Position numbers and translations under genes: made by a program | Shown: positions 1 through 6,023 of the stretch, in pieces | Numbering within the stretch: position 1 is the stretch's first letter | How the letters are laid out: every line of letters begins with the position of its first letter | The notes under the pieces: model-generated | The model's input: only the letters and a program-made list of their open reading frames with translations | Told to the model about the DNA's origin: nothing | The model's database searches: none | NCBI GenBank assembly: GCA_964556785.1 | Contig: CAZKXM010000067.1 | Span: 1 to 10,216, forward strand | DNA length: 10,216 bases | Direction of reading: 5' to 3' | From: CAG-1031 sp964556785 | Lineage (GTDB): Bacteria; Bacteroidota; Bacteroidia; Bacteroidales; Muribaculaceae

Positions 1-593
1 TCAAGTACATCAACGCCTACTCTTCGGTTAGCCACTGCGGCCTGGTGCTCTTCGCCATCCTTATGCTGAACACAACGGCGATGACCGGTGCCATCATGCA
101 GATGCTCAGCCACGGTCTTATGACAGCCCTCTTCTTCGCCCTGATCGGTATGATCTACGGTCGTACCCACACCCGCGACATCCAGCTCATGGGCGGCCTG
201 ATGAAGATTCTGCCGTTCCTGGCCGTGTGCTACGTGATCGCCGGTCTGGCATCGCTCGGTCTGCCCGGCCTCAGCGGTTTCGTTTCGGAGATGACTATTT
301 TTGTAGGTTCGTTCGAGCACCCCGACTTCTTCCATCGCGCCTTCACGATCGCAGCATGCTCGTCGATCGTTATCACCGCGGTCTACATCCTTCGTGTTGT
401 CGGCAAGCTTCTGTTCGGCCCGGTTTACGACGAACACCATCTTACACTCACCGACGCCACATGGTGGGAGCGCCTTTCAACCATCACCCTGATTGTCTGC
501 GTTGCAGCAATCGGTTGCTTCCCCAACTTCTTTGTGGATCTTATCAAGTTTACGTTTAGCAGCCAGATTTTCGCTGCCATTGGTCTAAACTAA
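1..593 (+). CDS. nuoM: NADH-quinone oxidoreductase subunit M (NuoM), C-terminal part, 5' truncated by the window
   Basis: This is the last 196 codons of NuoM, read in the frame starting at base 3 and ending at TAA 591-593. NuoM is one of the antiporter-like membrane subunits of respiratory complex I and carries one proton channel. The fragment opens with the family signature AYSSVSHCG, followed by LSHGLMTALFF with its intramembrane histidine. It then has GLPGLSGFVSEMTIF, where the glutamate (codon 288-290) sits where NuoM has its transmembrane-12 Glu; the corresponding residue in NuoL and NuoN is Lys, which separates NuoM from its paralogues. Several hydrophobic segments follow up to the C-terminus. 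nuoN starts 18 bp downstream, as in the usual nuo order. Family full length is about 490-510 residues, so roughly 60% lies upstream of the window. No frame break is visible in the part present. Confidence 0.95.
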   Translation, partial: KYINAYSSVSHCGLVLFAILMLNTTAMTGAIMQMLSHGLMTALFFALIGMIYGRTHTRDIQLMGGLMKILPFLAVCYVIAGLASLGLPGLSGFVSEMTIFVGSFEHPDFFHRAFTIAACSSIVITAVYILRVVGKLLFGPVYDEHHLTLTDATWWERLSTITLIVCVAAIGCFPNFFVDLIKFTFSSQIFAAIGLN

Positions 594-611
594 CCATCTT
601 ATAACAGCACA

Positions 612-2087
612 ATGGACTATTCACAGTTTTTATCCATGTGGCAGGAAATAGGATTGCTGATCGTATTCCTGTTGGTTTTCCTCTACGACACATTCGCAGG
701 CCGGAAGGCCCTGGGCGCTCTGCCCGCCATCACCTGCGTGCTCTTTGCAGTGTTCACCGGCTTCGGGTTCACGACATGGTTCATGGAACCCTCCGACGCC
801 TTTGCCGGAATGTATCAGAACACAACTGCAAGCGCTACCATCAAGAACATTCTCAACATCGGTACACTCATCGTGCTGATTCAGGCTACAAAGTGGGCCG
901 ACAGCGATTTTGTCAGGATTCGTCGCGGTGAATTCTACGAACTCCTGCTTCTCACTCTGTTCGGAATGTATCTGATGATCTGTTCGGGCCATTTCCTGCT
1001 TTTCGTTATTGGCCTCGAAACAGCCTCTCTGCCGCTCGCCGCTCTTGTGGCTTTCGACAAGCACCGTTACGAGAGCCATGAGGCAGCCATCAAGTATGTG
1101 CTGACAGCTGTTTTCTCGTCGGCAATATTCCTTTTCGGCCTTAGCTTCGTTTACGGAATTGCAGGCTCGCTCTACTACAGCCGCATTGCCGAGGTGCTGA
1201 TGACCGAGGGCGCCACATCAACCATGCTCATCGTGGCTCTTGCTTTCGTGATCTCCGGTTTCGGCTTCAAGCTCTCGCTCGTTCCGTTCCACCTCTGGAC
1301 AGCCGATGTGTATCAGGGTGCTCCCACTCCTGTCACCTCTTACCTCTCGGTGATTTCAAAAGGATCGGCAGCGTTTGCATTCCTCGTTGTCTTCTGGCAG
1401 GCTTTCGCTCCAGCCTATCCTCAGGTGTGGGAGTGGATGCTCTACGCGCTGATTATTCTGACCATCACCGTCGGCAACCTCTTTGCAATGCGTCAGCGCA
1501 ACCTCAAGCGCTTCCTTGCTTTCTCGTCGGTGTCGCAGGCTGGTTACATTATGCTCGGTGTGATGGGTGGCAACACACTCTCAACAACCGCGCTGATGTT
1601 CTACATCCTTGTGTATATCTTCTCTAATCTCGGCGCGTTTGGCGTGATCGGAGCTATCGAGAATGCCACCGGCAAGGTGAAGATGGACGATTACAATAGT
1701 CTCTACAAGACTAACCCCAGACTGGCTGTGACAATGATGCTCGCCATGTTCTCTCTGGCAGGTATTCCTCCCTTCGCCGGCTTCTTCAGCAAGTTCTTTA
1801 TCTTCACAGGCGCTCTTGAGGTGGGAACAACAGCAATGTATGTGCTGGTATTTGTAGCCCTTCTCAACACCATCATCTCGCTCTACTACTATCTGCTGGT
1901 GGTGAAAGCAATGTTCATCAACGAGCCTGAGGATGGCGCAGAGCCTATCGCAACATTCCGTTCGAGCTGCACCGAGCGCCTCGGCATGATTGTATGCACA
2001 CTCGGCATTGTGTTCATCGGTCTGGTTAGCTGCATCTACACTTATATCTTCGACATGGCAGAGCCGCTCTTCGCAGCCCTGAACTGA
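612..2087 (+). CDS. nuoN: NADH-quinone oxidoreductase subunit N (NuoN)
   Basis: Complete 491-residue proton-channel subunit of complex I, an almost wholly hydrophobic protein of about 14 membrane segments. The channel residues are in place: Glu136 in GLETASLPLAAL, Lys161, Lys220 in GFGFKLSLVPFHLW, Lys250 in VISKGSAAF and Lys394 in FAGFFSKFF. From memory these match E. coli NuoN E133, K158, K217, K247 and K395, the first four with a constant offset of three. Other family signatures are DVYQGAPTPVTSYLS (residues 232-246), FSSVSQAGYIMLG (304-316) and LAGIPPFAGF (382-391). The ATG at 612 gives the expected length and starts just before the first membrane helix; there is no clear Shine-Dalgarno site, which is normal in Bacteroidota. 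It is the last gene of the nuo operon here: a strong hairpin follows 23 bp after the TGA and the next gene is on the other strand. Nothing looks degraded. Confidence 0.96.
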   Translation: MDYSQFLSMWQEIGLLIVFLLVFLYDTFAGRKALGALPAITCVLFAVFTGFGFTTWFMEPSDAFAGMYQNTTASATIKNILNIGTLIVLIQATKWADSDFVRIRRGEFYELLLLTLFGMYLMICSGHFLLFVIGLETASLPLAALVAFDKHRYESHEAAIKYVLTAVFSSAIFLFGLSFVYGIAGSLYYSRIAEVLMTEGATSTMLIVALAFVISGFGFKLSLVPFHLWTADVYQGAPTPVTSYLSVISKGSAAFAFLVVFWQAFAPAYPQVWEWMLYALIILTITVGNLFAMRQRNLKRFLAFSSVSQAGYIMLGVMGGNTLSTTALMFYILVYIFSNLGAFGVIGAIENATGKVKMDDYNSLYKTNPRLAVTMMLAMFSLAGIPPFAGFFSKFFIFTGALEVGTTAMYVLVFVALLNTIISLYYYLLVVKAMFINEPEDGAEPIATFRSSCTERLGMIVCTLGIVFIGLVSCIYTYIFDMAEPLFAALN

Positions 2088-2110
2088 TCAGAGGATAATA
2101 TAATGACTTA

Positions 2111-2142
2111 AGAGAGTGTGACGGCCATCCGTCACACTCTCT
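2111..2142 (+). terminator. Hairpin terminator after nuoN
   Basis: A perfect 14-bp inverted repeat (2111-2124 with 2129-2142) encloses a four-base loop CCAT. On the + strand it runs into TTCTATAATA, a weak U-tract, so it most likely ends the nuo transcript 23 bp after the nuoN stop. The tract in the other direction (TAAGTCATTA) is poorer, but the stem is symmetric and could also help to stop transcripts arriving from the convergent rnf operon. Confidence 0.8.
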
Positions 2143-2231
2143 TTCTATAATAACCCAGCAGGCAGAGATTGCGGGCACTTAGCTTTCGTAGCTTCGATGT
2201 GCACTGCATTGACTGAAGTTAGATGCACCGA

Positions 2232-2263
2232 CCCCTCGGAGAGACGGGTGCCTGACCGAGGGG
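2232..2263. repeat. GC-rich inverted repeat in the convergent nuoN/exchanger gap
   Basis: CCCCTCGG at 2232-2239 pairs exactly with CCGAGGGG at 2256-2263 around a 16-base loop. Two more G-C pairs are possible outside an A/C mismatch. There is no T-run on either side, so a simple intrinsic terminator is not well supported. It lies 54 bp beyond the stop of the - strand operon and may be an mRNA 3'-end structure or part of a dispersed intergenic repeat. The function is unknown. Confidence 0.45.
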
Positions 2264-2270
2264 CCGACCG

Positions 2271-2287
2271 GATAAGAAATTCTTATC
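2271..2287. repeat. 17-bp palindrome downstream of the exchanger gene
   Basis: GATAAGAA at 2271-2278 and TTCTTATC at 2280-2287 form a near-perfect dyad around a single central A. In RNA it can form only a short AT-rich stem of about 6 bp. It is 30 bp past the exchanger stop on the - strand. It could be a weak 3'-end structure or a protein-binding dyad. The symmetry is certain; the role is not. Confidence 0.4.
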
Positions 2288-2317
2288 TTATATCGAATAT
2301 GGGTAAATGTGCTGATT

Positions 2318-3298
2318 TCAGGCTGCGATTACAAGCGAAGCGGTGTAGGCAATGTAGGCTGCAAGCATAATGGCCGCTTCGGTGCGGGTGATGGTTCGTT
2401 CCTTGAAGTACCAACCGAAAGTCCAGAAAATCACTGAGGCCGCAACAAGAACAATAAGGTCGGTCATCCTGATTCCGGCAAACGGAAGCTGGGTGACGGT
2501 TGCCGAGAGGCCGAGGATGAGGAAGATGTTGAGAATGCACGATCCTATAACGTTGCCCAGAGCAAGGCCTGTTTCCCCTTTACGGGCCGCTACAACTGAT
2601 GTTGCGAGCTCGGGGAGAGATGTGCCCACAGCAACGATTGTAAGGCCTATAACGGCATCGCTGATGCCAATAGCTCTTGCAAGGCCTGATGCTCCGTCAA
2701 CAAATCTGTCGCCACCTGCAATCAGTGCCGCGAGACCTCCGGCTACAAACAGAACAGCTTTCCATGCAGGAAGCCGTTTCTCTGATTCGGCACGCTGCGC
2801 CGCGGGATCCGACTCCGGATCGGGAGTGGTGCGTGCCGTAGCAAATGTGTAGCGCATGAACAGCATGAACAGTATCAGCAGCAGAATGCCGTCGACGCGG
2901 GTAAGCACCATCGAGGGAGTACCGTCGAGCCATGGAGCGGCTCCCATTACAAGGAGAACGACCGACGACACTATCACCAGGGGAATCTCGGTTGTCATTA
3001 TGCTCTTGCGGATCACAATGGGTTTGATCACGCCAACCACACCTATAATCAGCAATATATTGGCTATATTGCTTCCGACTATATTGCCGATGGCGAGCGA
3101 TGAATTGCCCTGAATTGCCGAGAGGAGACTGATGACCAGCTCCGGCATCGATGTGCCCAGCGCAACGACCGTCAGTCCGATCATCAGATCGCTCACGCCA
3201 AAGCGCTTTGCAATGGCCGAGGCGCCGTCAGTGAGCCAGTTGGCCCCGTAGAGAATCAGCACGAGGCCACCAATGAGGAAGAGAATGTCAAGTACCAT
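2318..3298 (-). CDS. yrbG: Sodium/calcium exchanger of the CaCA superfamily (YrbG type)
   Basis: A 326-residue inner-membrane cation antiporter that probably expels Ca2+ in exchange for Na+ (or H+). It shows the two inverted alpha-repeats of the family. Alpha-1 has GTSMPE (residues 48-53) then GNIVGSNIAN (71-80); alpha-2 has GTSLPE (225-230) then GNVIGSCILN (248-257). The ion-binding residues Ser50, Glu53, Asn80, Ser227, Glu230 and Asn257 are present. A charged cytoplasmic loop (about 152-180) separates the two halves, each with about five membrane segments. Length matches E. coli YrbG (about 325 residues). The start is the ATG at 3298: longer reading would run 27 unlikely residues back into rnfA. 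It lies 23 bp after rnfA on the same strand with no terminator visible between, so it is probably the last gene of the rnf operon. Odd point: alpha-2 has Cys254 where the first repeat has Asn. Substrate cannot be fixed from sequence. Confidence 0.9.
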   Translation of the reverse strand: MVLDILFLIGGLVLILYGANWLTDGASAIAKRFGVSDLMIGLTVVALGTSMPELVISLLSAIQGNSSLAIGNIVGSNIANILLIIGVVGVIKPIVIRKSIMTTEIPLVIVSSVVLLVMGAAPWLDGTPSMVLTRVDGILLLILFMLFMRYTFATARTTPDPESDPAAQRAESEKRLPAWKAVLFVAGGLAALIAGGDRFVDGASGLARAIGISDAVIGLTIVAVGTSLPELATSVVAARKGETGLALGNVIGSCILNIFLILGLSATVTQLPFAGIRMTDLIVLVAASVIFWTFGWYFKERTITRTEAAIMLAAYIAYTASLVIAA

Positions 3299-3321
3299 AA
3301 TGCAGCGTGGAGGTGTCAGTG

Positions 3322-3903
3322 TCAGCTGACAGTGATTCCGGAAAAGCCCATGAAGGCGAGGGCGAGAAGGCCTGCGCACACCAGCGCCAGAGGCACACCG
3401 CGCATGGCGCGGGGAACGCCCTCGGTCAGCTCAAGCTGCTCGCGTATGCCGGCAAAGAGCGCCAGCGCGAGGGTGAAACCAATGGCTGTTGCAATAGCGT
3501 AGACCACGCTCTGGCCGAGATCCATCCCACCGCGGATAACAAGGATTGCCACACCGAGGACGGCGCAGTTGGTGGTGATCAGCGGCAGGAACACGCCCAG
3601 GGCCTGATAGAGCACCGGAGCTATCTTTTTGAGCACCATCTCGAGCATCTGGACAAGCGCGGCTATCACGAGAATGAAGACGATTGTCTGCATGAAAGCC
3701 AGTCCGAGCGGATCGAGCAGATAAAACTGGATGAGCCATGTGACAGCCGTTGAAATTGCCATCACGAAGGTGACGGCAGCGCCCATGCCCATTGCCGACG
3801 ACAGTCGTTTCGACACCCCGAGGAAGGGGCAGATGCCGAGAAACTGCGACAGGACTATGTTGTTGACAAAAATTGCCGTGATGATAATCGAAAGGTATTC
3901 CAT
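3322..3903 (-). CDS. rnfA: Rnf electron transport complex subunit A (RnfA)
   Basis: A 193-residue membrane subunit with about six membrane helices, paired with RnfE as inverted homologues at the core of Rnf. Together they hold an intramembrane [2Fe-2S] cluster on the electron route between the cytoplasmic and periplasmic sides. The predicted ligands are Cys25 in FLGICPFLGVSKR and Cys113 in ITTNCAVLG, both in the family positions. Residues 1-20 have the typical RnfA/NqrE opening with VNNIVLSQFLG. The NqrE subunit of Na+-NQR is the nearest alternative, but the neighbours are Rnf-specific (RnfB ferredoxin, RnfC). The start ATG at 3903 lies just after the rnfE stop with 4 bp between, so translation is probably coupled. 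Length is normal and nothing is missing. Confidence 0.96.
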   Translation of the reverse strand: MEYLSIIITAIFVNNIVLSQFLGICPFLGVSKRLSSAMGMGAAVTFVMAISTAVTWLIQFYLLDPLGLAFMQTIVFILVIAALVQMLEMVLKKIAPVLYQALGVFLPLITTNCAVLGVAILVIRGGMDLGQSVVYAIATAIGFTLALALFAGIREQLELTEGVPRAMRGVPLALVCAGLLALAFMGFSGITVS

Positions 3904-3907
3904 GGTG

Positions 3908-4495
3908 TCAGTTGCGCTTTCTCAAAGTGTTGAACAATGCGATCATGAATCCAAGAGCGATAAAAGCTCCGGGAGCGAGGACAAACACCAGCGAGCCAAA
4001 CTCTTCGGGATAAACTGTCAGGCCGAAGATGGTGCCGGTGCCGAGCAGTTCGCGCACGCAGCCGAGCAGTGTCAGAGCAAAGGTGAACCCCAAGCCGATG
4101 CCTATGCCGTCGCAGAGCGAGTCGGCAACGGAATGGCGCGAAGCAAAGGCTTCTGCACGACCGAGCAGAATGCAGTTAACAACAATCAGGGGAATGAATA
4201 TGCCCAGCAGTTTGTCGAGGGTGGGGAGCCATGCCTGCATACACATCTGGAGCACGGTGACGAACGTTGCGATCACAACGATGTAACATGGAATGCGCAC
4301 CTGGTCGGGCACAAGCTTCTTGATGGCCGAGATGGCCACGTTAGAGCATATCAGCACTCCCATGGTTGCCAGGCCCATCGACATGCCTGTGATGGCGCTG
4401 CCGGTGGTGCCCAGAGTGGGACACATGCCCAGGAGGAGCACAAAGGTGGGATTGTCGCGGACAATGCCGTTGAGAATTATGCGGAGCTTGCTCAT
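3908..4495 (-). CDS. rnfE: Rnf electron transport complex subunit E (RnfE)
   Basis: A 195-residue membrane protein, homologue of RnfA and NqrD, with about six helices. It supplies the other half of the intramembrane [2Fe-2S] site: Cys25 in LLGMCPTLGTT and Cys108 in IVVNCILLGRAEAFA, the RnfE form of the motif. The ATG at 4495 was chosen because it overlaps the rnfG stop as ATGA and starts the protein at MSKLRIILNGIVRDNPTF, the usual N-terminus. An in-frame ATG ten codons upstream exists but lies inside rnfG and adds a non-conserved tail. The C-terminus LRKRN ends 4 bp before rnfA. Complete and ordinary. Confidence 0.95.
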   Translation of the reverse strand: MSKLRIILNGIVRDNPTFVLLLGMCPTLGTTGSAITGMSMGLATMGVLICSNVAISAIKKLVPDQVRIPCYIVVIATFVTVLQMCMQAWLPTLDKLLGIFIPLIVVNCILLGRAEAFASRHSVADSLCDGIGIGLGFTFALTLLGCVRELLGTGTIFGLTVYPEEFGSLVFVLAPGAFIALGFMIALFNTLRKRN

Positions 4496-5088
4496 TTGGG
4501 AGAGTTGACGTAAATGGTGAAACACTTTGAAGCGCGGTTGATGGCTTCGAGAAATGCGCGCGAAGTGATTGTGGCGGCGGTGATGGCATCGACCTGACCG
4601 CCATCCTTTTTCACGGTCAGGGGCTCTGTCGCCGGGTTGAGGCCTATGACACTGCGCGAGTCTTTAGGATCACGGAACCATTGGTCCATCTTGGCTCCCA
4701 GCCCGGGAGTCTCGGTGTGGGCGAGAACCTGGTAGCCCGTGATGTTACCCTGCGCGTCGAAGCCCACCATCAGGCTGATGCGGTCGGAGAAACCGGAGTC
4801 GGAATAGGTCTGCACGGCAGCTCCGGCAAACTCTCCGCCAAGCGTGCCGGGAAAGAACGGGAGCGCCTCGGCCTCGCCGTCGGGCGTGATGCTGACAGCA
4901 TCAGCCACAGGGTTATTGTCGAACTCAGGTGTTACGGCCGCGATGGCTTCCTGGCGGGTGCGGTCGGCCGATTCGCTGATAGGCTTCTCGGTGAGCGAGT
5001 AGACAGCGGCAAGGATCGCTGCGGCGAGGATGGTTATTGTGCCGAGCGATGCGATCATGCGCGGCAGTGATGCGTTTGAGCGGCTCAT
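4492..5088 (-). CDS. rnfG: Rnf electron transport complex subunit G (RnfG), covalent-FMN protein
   Basis: A 198-residue subunit with one N-terminal membrane anchor (about residues 11-31) and an extracytoplasmic FMN-binding domain. RnfG carries FMN bound to threonine by a phosphoester bond and relays electrons on the periplasmic face. The attachment region reads DAITAATITS at 167-176; the usual motif is [ST]GAT followed by a residue and T, so Thr175 is the expected attachment residue and an Ala replaces the motif Gly. A second family signature, HTETPGLGAKM, is at 124-134. The start ATG at 5088 overlaps the rnfD stop as ATGA, and its own TGA overlaps the rnfE start likewise. Length is normal for the family. 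FMN attachment normally needs an ApbE transferase, and no gene for one is in this window. Confidence 0.94.
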   Translation of the reverse strand: MSRSNASLPRMIASLGTITILAAAILAAVYSLTEKPISESADRTRQEAIAAVTPEFDNNPVADAVSITPDGEAEALPFFPGTLGGEFAGAAVQTYSDSGFSDRISLMVGFDAQGNITGYQVLAHTETPGLGAKMDQWFRDPKDSRSVIGLNPATEPLTVKKDGGQVDAITAATITSRAFLEAINRASKCFTIYVNSPK

Positions 5089-6023
5089 CGGGCAGCCCTC
5101 CTTTCTTCAGCAAAACGGCGCGGACGGCACCAGCGGTTGAGCAGGGGTGTGACGGCATTGCCCAGCAGAATGGCGAACGACACACCTTCCGGATAGGCTC
5201 CCCAGTGACGGATAACGATTGTCAGCACTCCGATCAACACACCATAGATCAGCATTCCTGTGCCGGTCATGGGTGATGTGACGTAATCGGTAGCCATGAA
5301 TATCGCTCCAAGCAACAGTCCGCCTCCAAGCAGCTCCATAGCGGGGTCAGAGCCCACCAACAGCGCCATCAGAGCCACCGTGACAAGGATCGCAACAGGG
5401 ATATGCCACGTTATCACCCGGCGCATCAGCAGCCATGCGAAGCCCAGCAGCAGAGCAATGCCTCCAACCTCGCCGAGCGAGCCTCCGGTCTGTCCGTAGA
5501 GCTCTGCTTGCAGCGTTGATGCCGCTCCGCCTAAGGCAGTCGGGCCGGTGATAGCGTCGACATAGCTCCATGTCTGCCCCGGAACGGGCCACGATGTCAT
5601 GAGCATCGGGAACGACAGCAGCAGGAACACACGTCCCACCAGCGCGGGGTTGAAAATGTTGCAGCCGAGACCTCCGAAAGCCATCTTGCCGATGCCAATG
5701 GCGGCCACGCATCCGATCAGGATGGTCCATACAGGGAGATTGGAAGGCACGTTCAGGGCCAGCAGCAGGCCTGTAAGGAAAGCCGAGCCGTTGAGGAGCG
5801 TGCAGCTGCGGCGGAGCATGAAGCGGTTGATGGCCCATTCGGTGAGCATGCAGCCCGCGATGGAAACGGCGATGACAATGGCCGCTCCCAGACCAAACTG
5901 CCACAGCGCAACGGCCACGGCCGGAAGCAGGGCAATGCTCACCTGCCACATGCACCATGAAGTGGAGTGGGGGGCATGGGCGTGAGGCGAGCCGGTGACT
6001 GTCAATATTTCTGTCTCGTTCAT
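5085..6023 (-). CDS. rnfD: Rnf electron transport complex subunit D (RnfD), membrane flavoprotein
   Basis: A 312-residue polytopic membrane subunit homologous to NqrB, with a covalently bound FMN and a likely role in ion translocation. Family motifs are GGLGCNIFNPALVGRVFLL (117-135), FMATDYVTSPMTG (242-254) and YPEGVSFAILLGNAVTPLL (277-295). The FMN site region reads DAITGPTALGG (156-166) with Thr162 as the expected attachment residue; the alanine of the usual GAT is replaced by proline. The ATG at 6023 overlaps the rnfC stop as ATGA and gives an N-terminus of normal length; the longer reading adds 34 residues inside rnfC and is rejected. The N-terminal 20 residues include the His-rich stretch HAHAPH before the first helix. 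It ends in a basic tail overlapping rnfG. Confidence 0.95.
   Translation of the reverse strand: MNETEILTVTGSPHAHAPHSTSWCMWQVSIALLPAVAVALWQFGLGAAIVIAVSIAGCMLTEWAINRFMLRRSCTLLNGSAFLTGLLLALNVPSNLPVWTILIGCVAAIGIGKMAFGGLGCNIFNPALVGRVFLLLSFPMLMTSWPVPGQTWSYVDAITGPTALGGAASTLQAELYGQTGGSLGEVGGIALLLGFAWLLMRRVITWHIPVAILVTVALMALLVGSDPAMELLGGGLLLGAIFMATDYVTSPMTGTGMLIYGVLIGVLTIVIRHWGAYPEGVSFAILLGNAVTPLLNRWCRPRRFAEERRAAR

Noticed and set aside
630..1079. A 149-codon open frame on the - strand inside nuoN
   Set aside because: It lies wholly within the conserved nuoN gene, has no recognisable domain and no promoter context.
2239..2300. Resemblance to the 5' half of a serine or leucine tRNA (GGAGAGA start and a GCC/GGC D-arm-like pairing)
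   Set aside because: Position 8 is not T, no proper anticodon stem-loop, variable arm or TTCGA T-arm with a matching acceptor strand follows, so it is not a tRNA gene; at most a chance likeness or a remnant.
3299..3379. A 27-residue N-terminal extension of the exchanger gene
   Set aside because: It overlaps the end of rnfA, is basic and non-membrane in character and is absent from the family's usual length; the ATG at 3298 begins directly with the first membrane helix.
3731..4513. A 260-codon open frame on the + strand opposite rnfE and the start of rnfA
   Set aside because: It is antisense to two clearly conserved rnf genes, its translation is rich in His, Gln, Glu and Gly with no family resemblance, and it reflects codon bias of the true strand.
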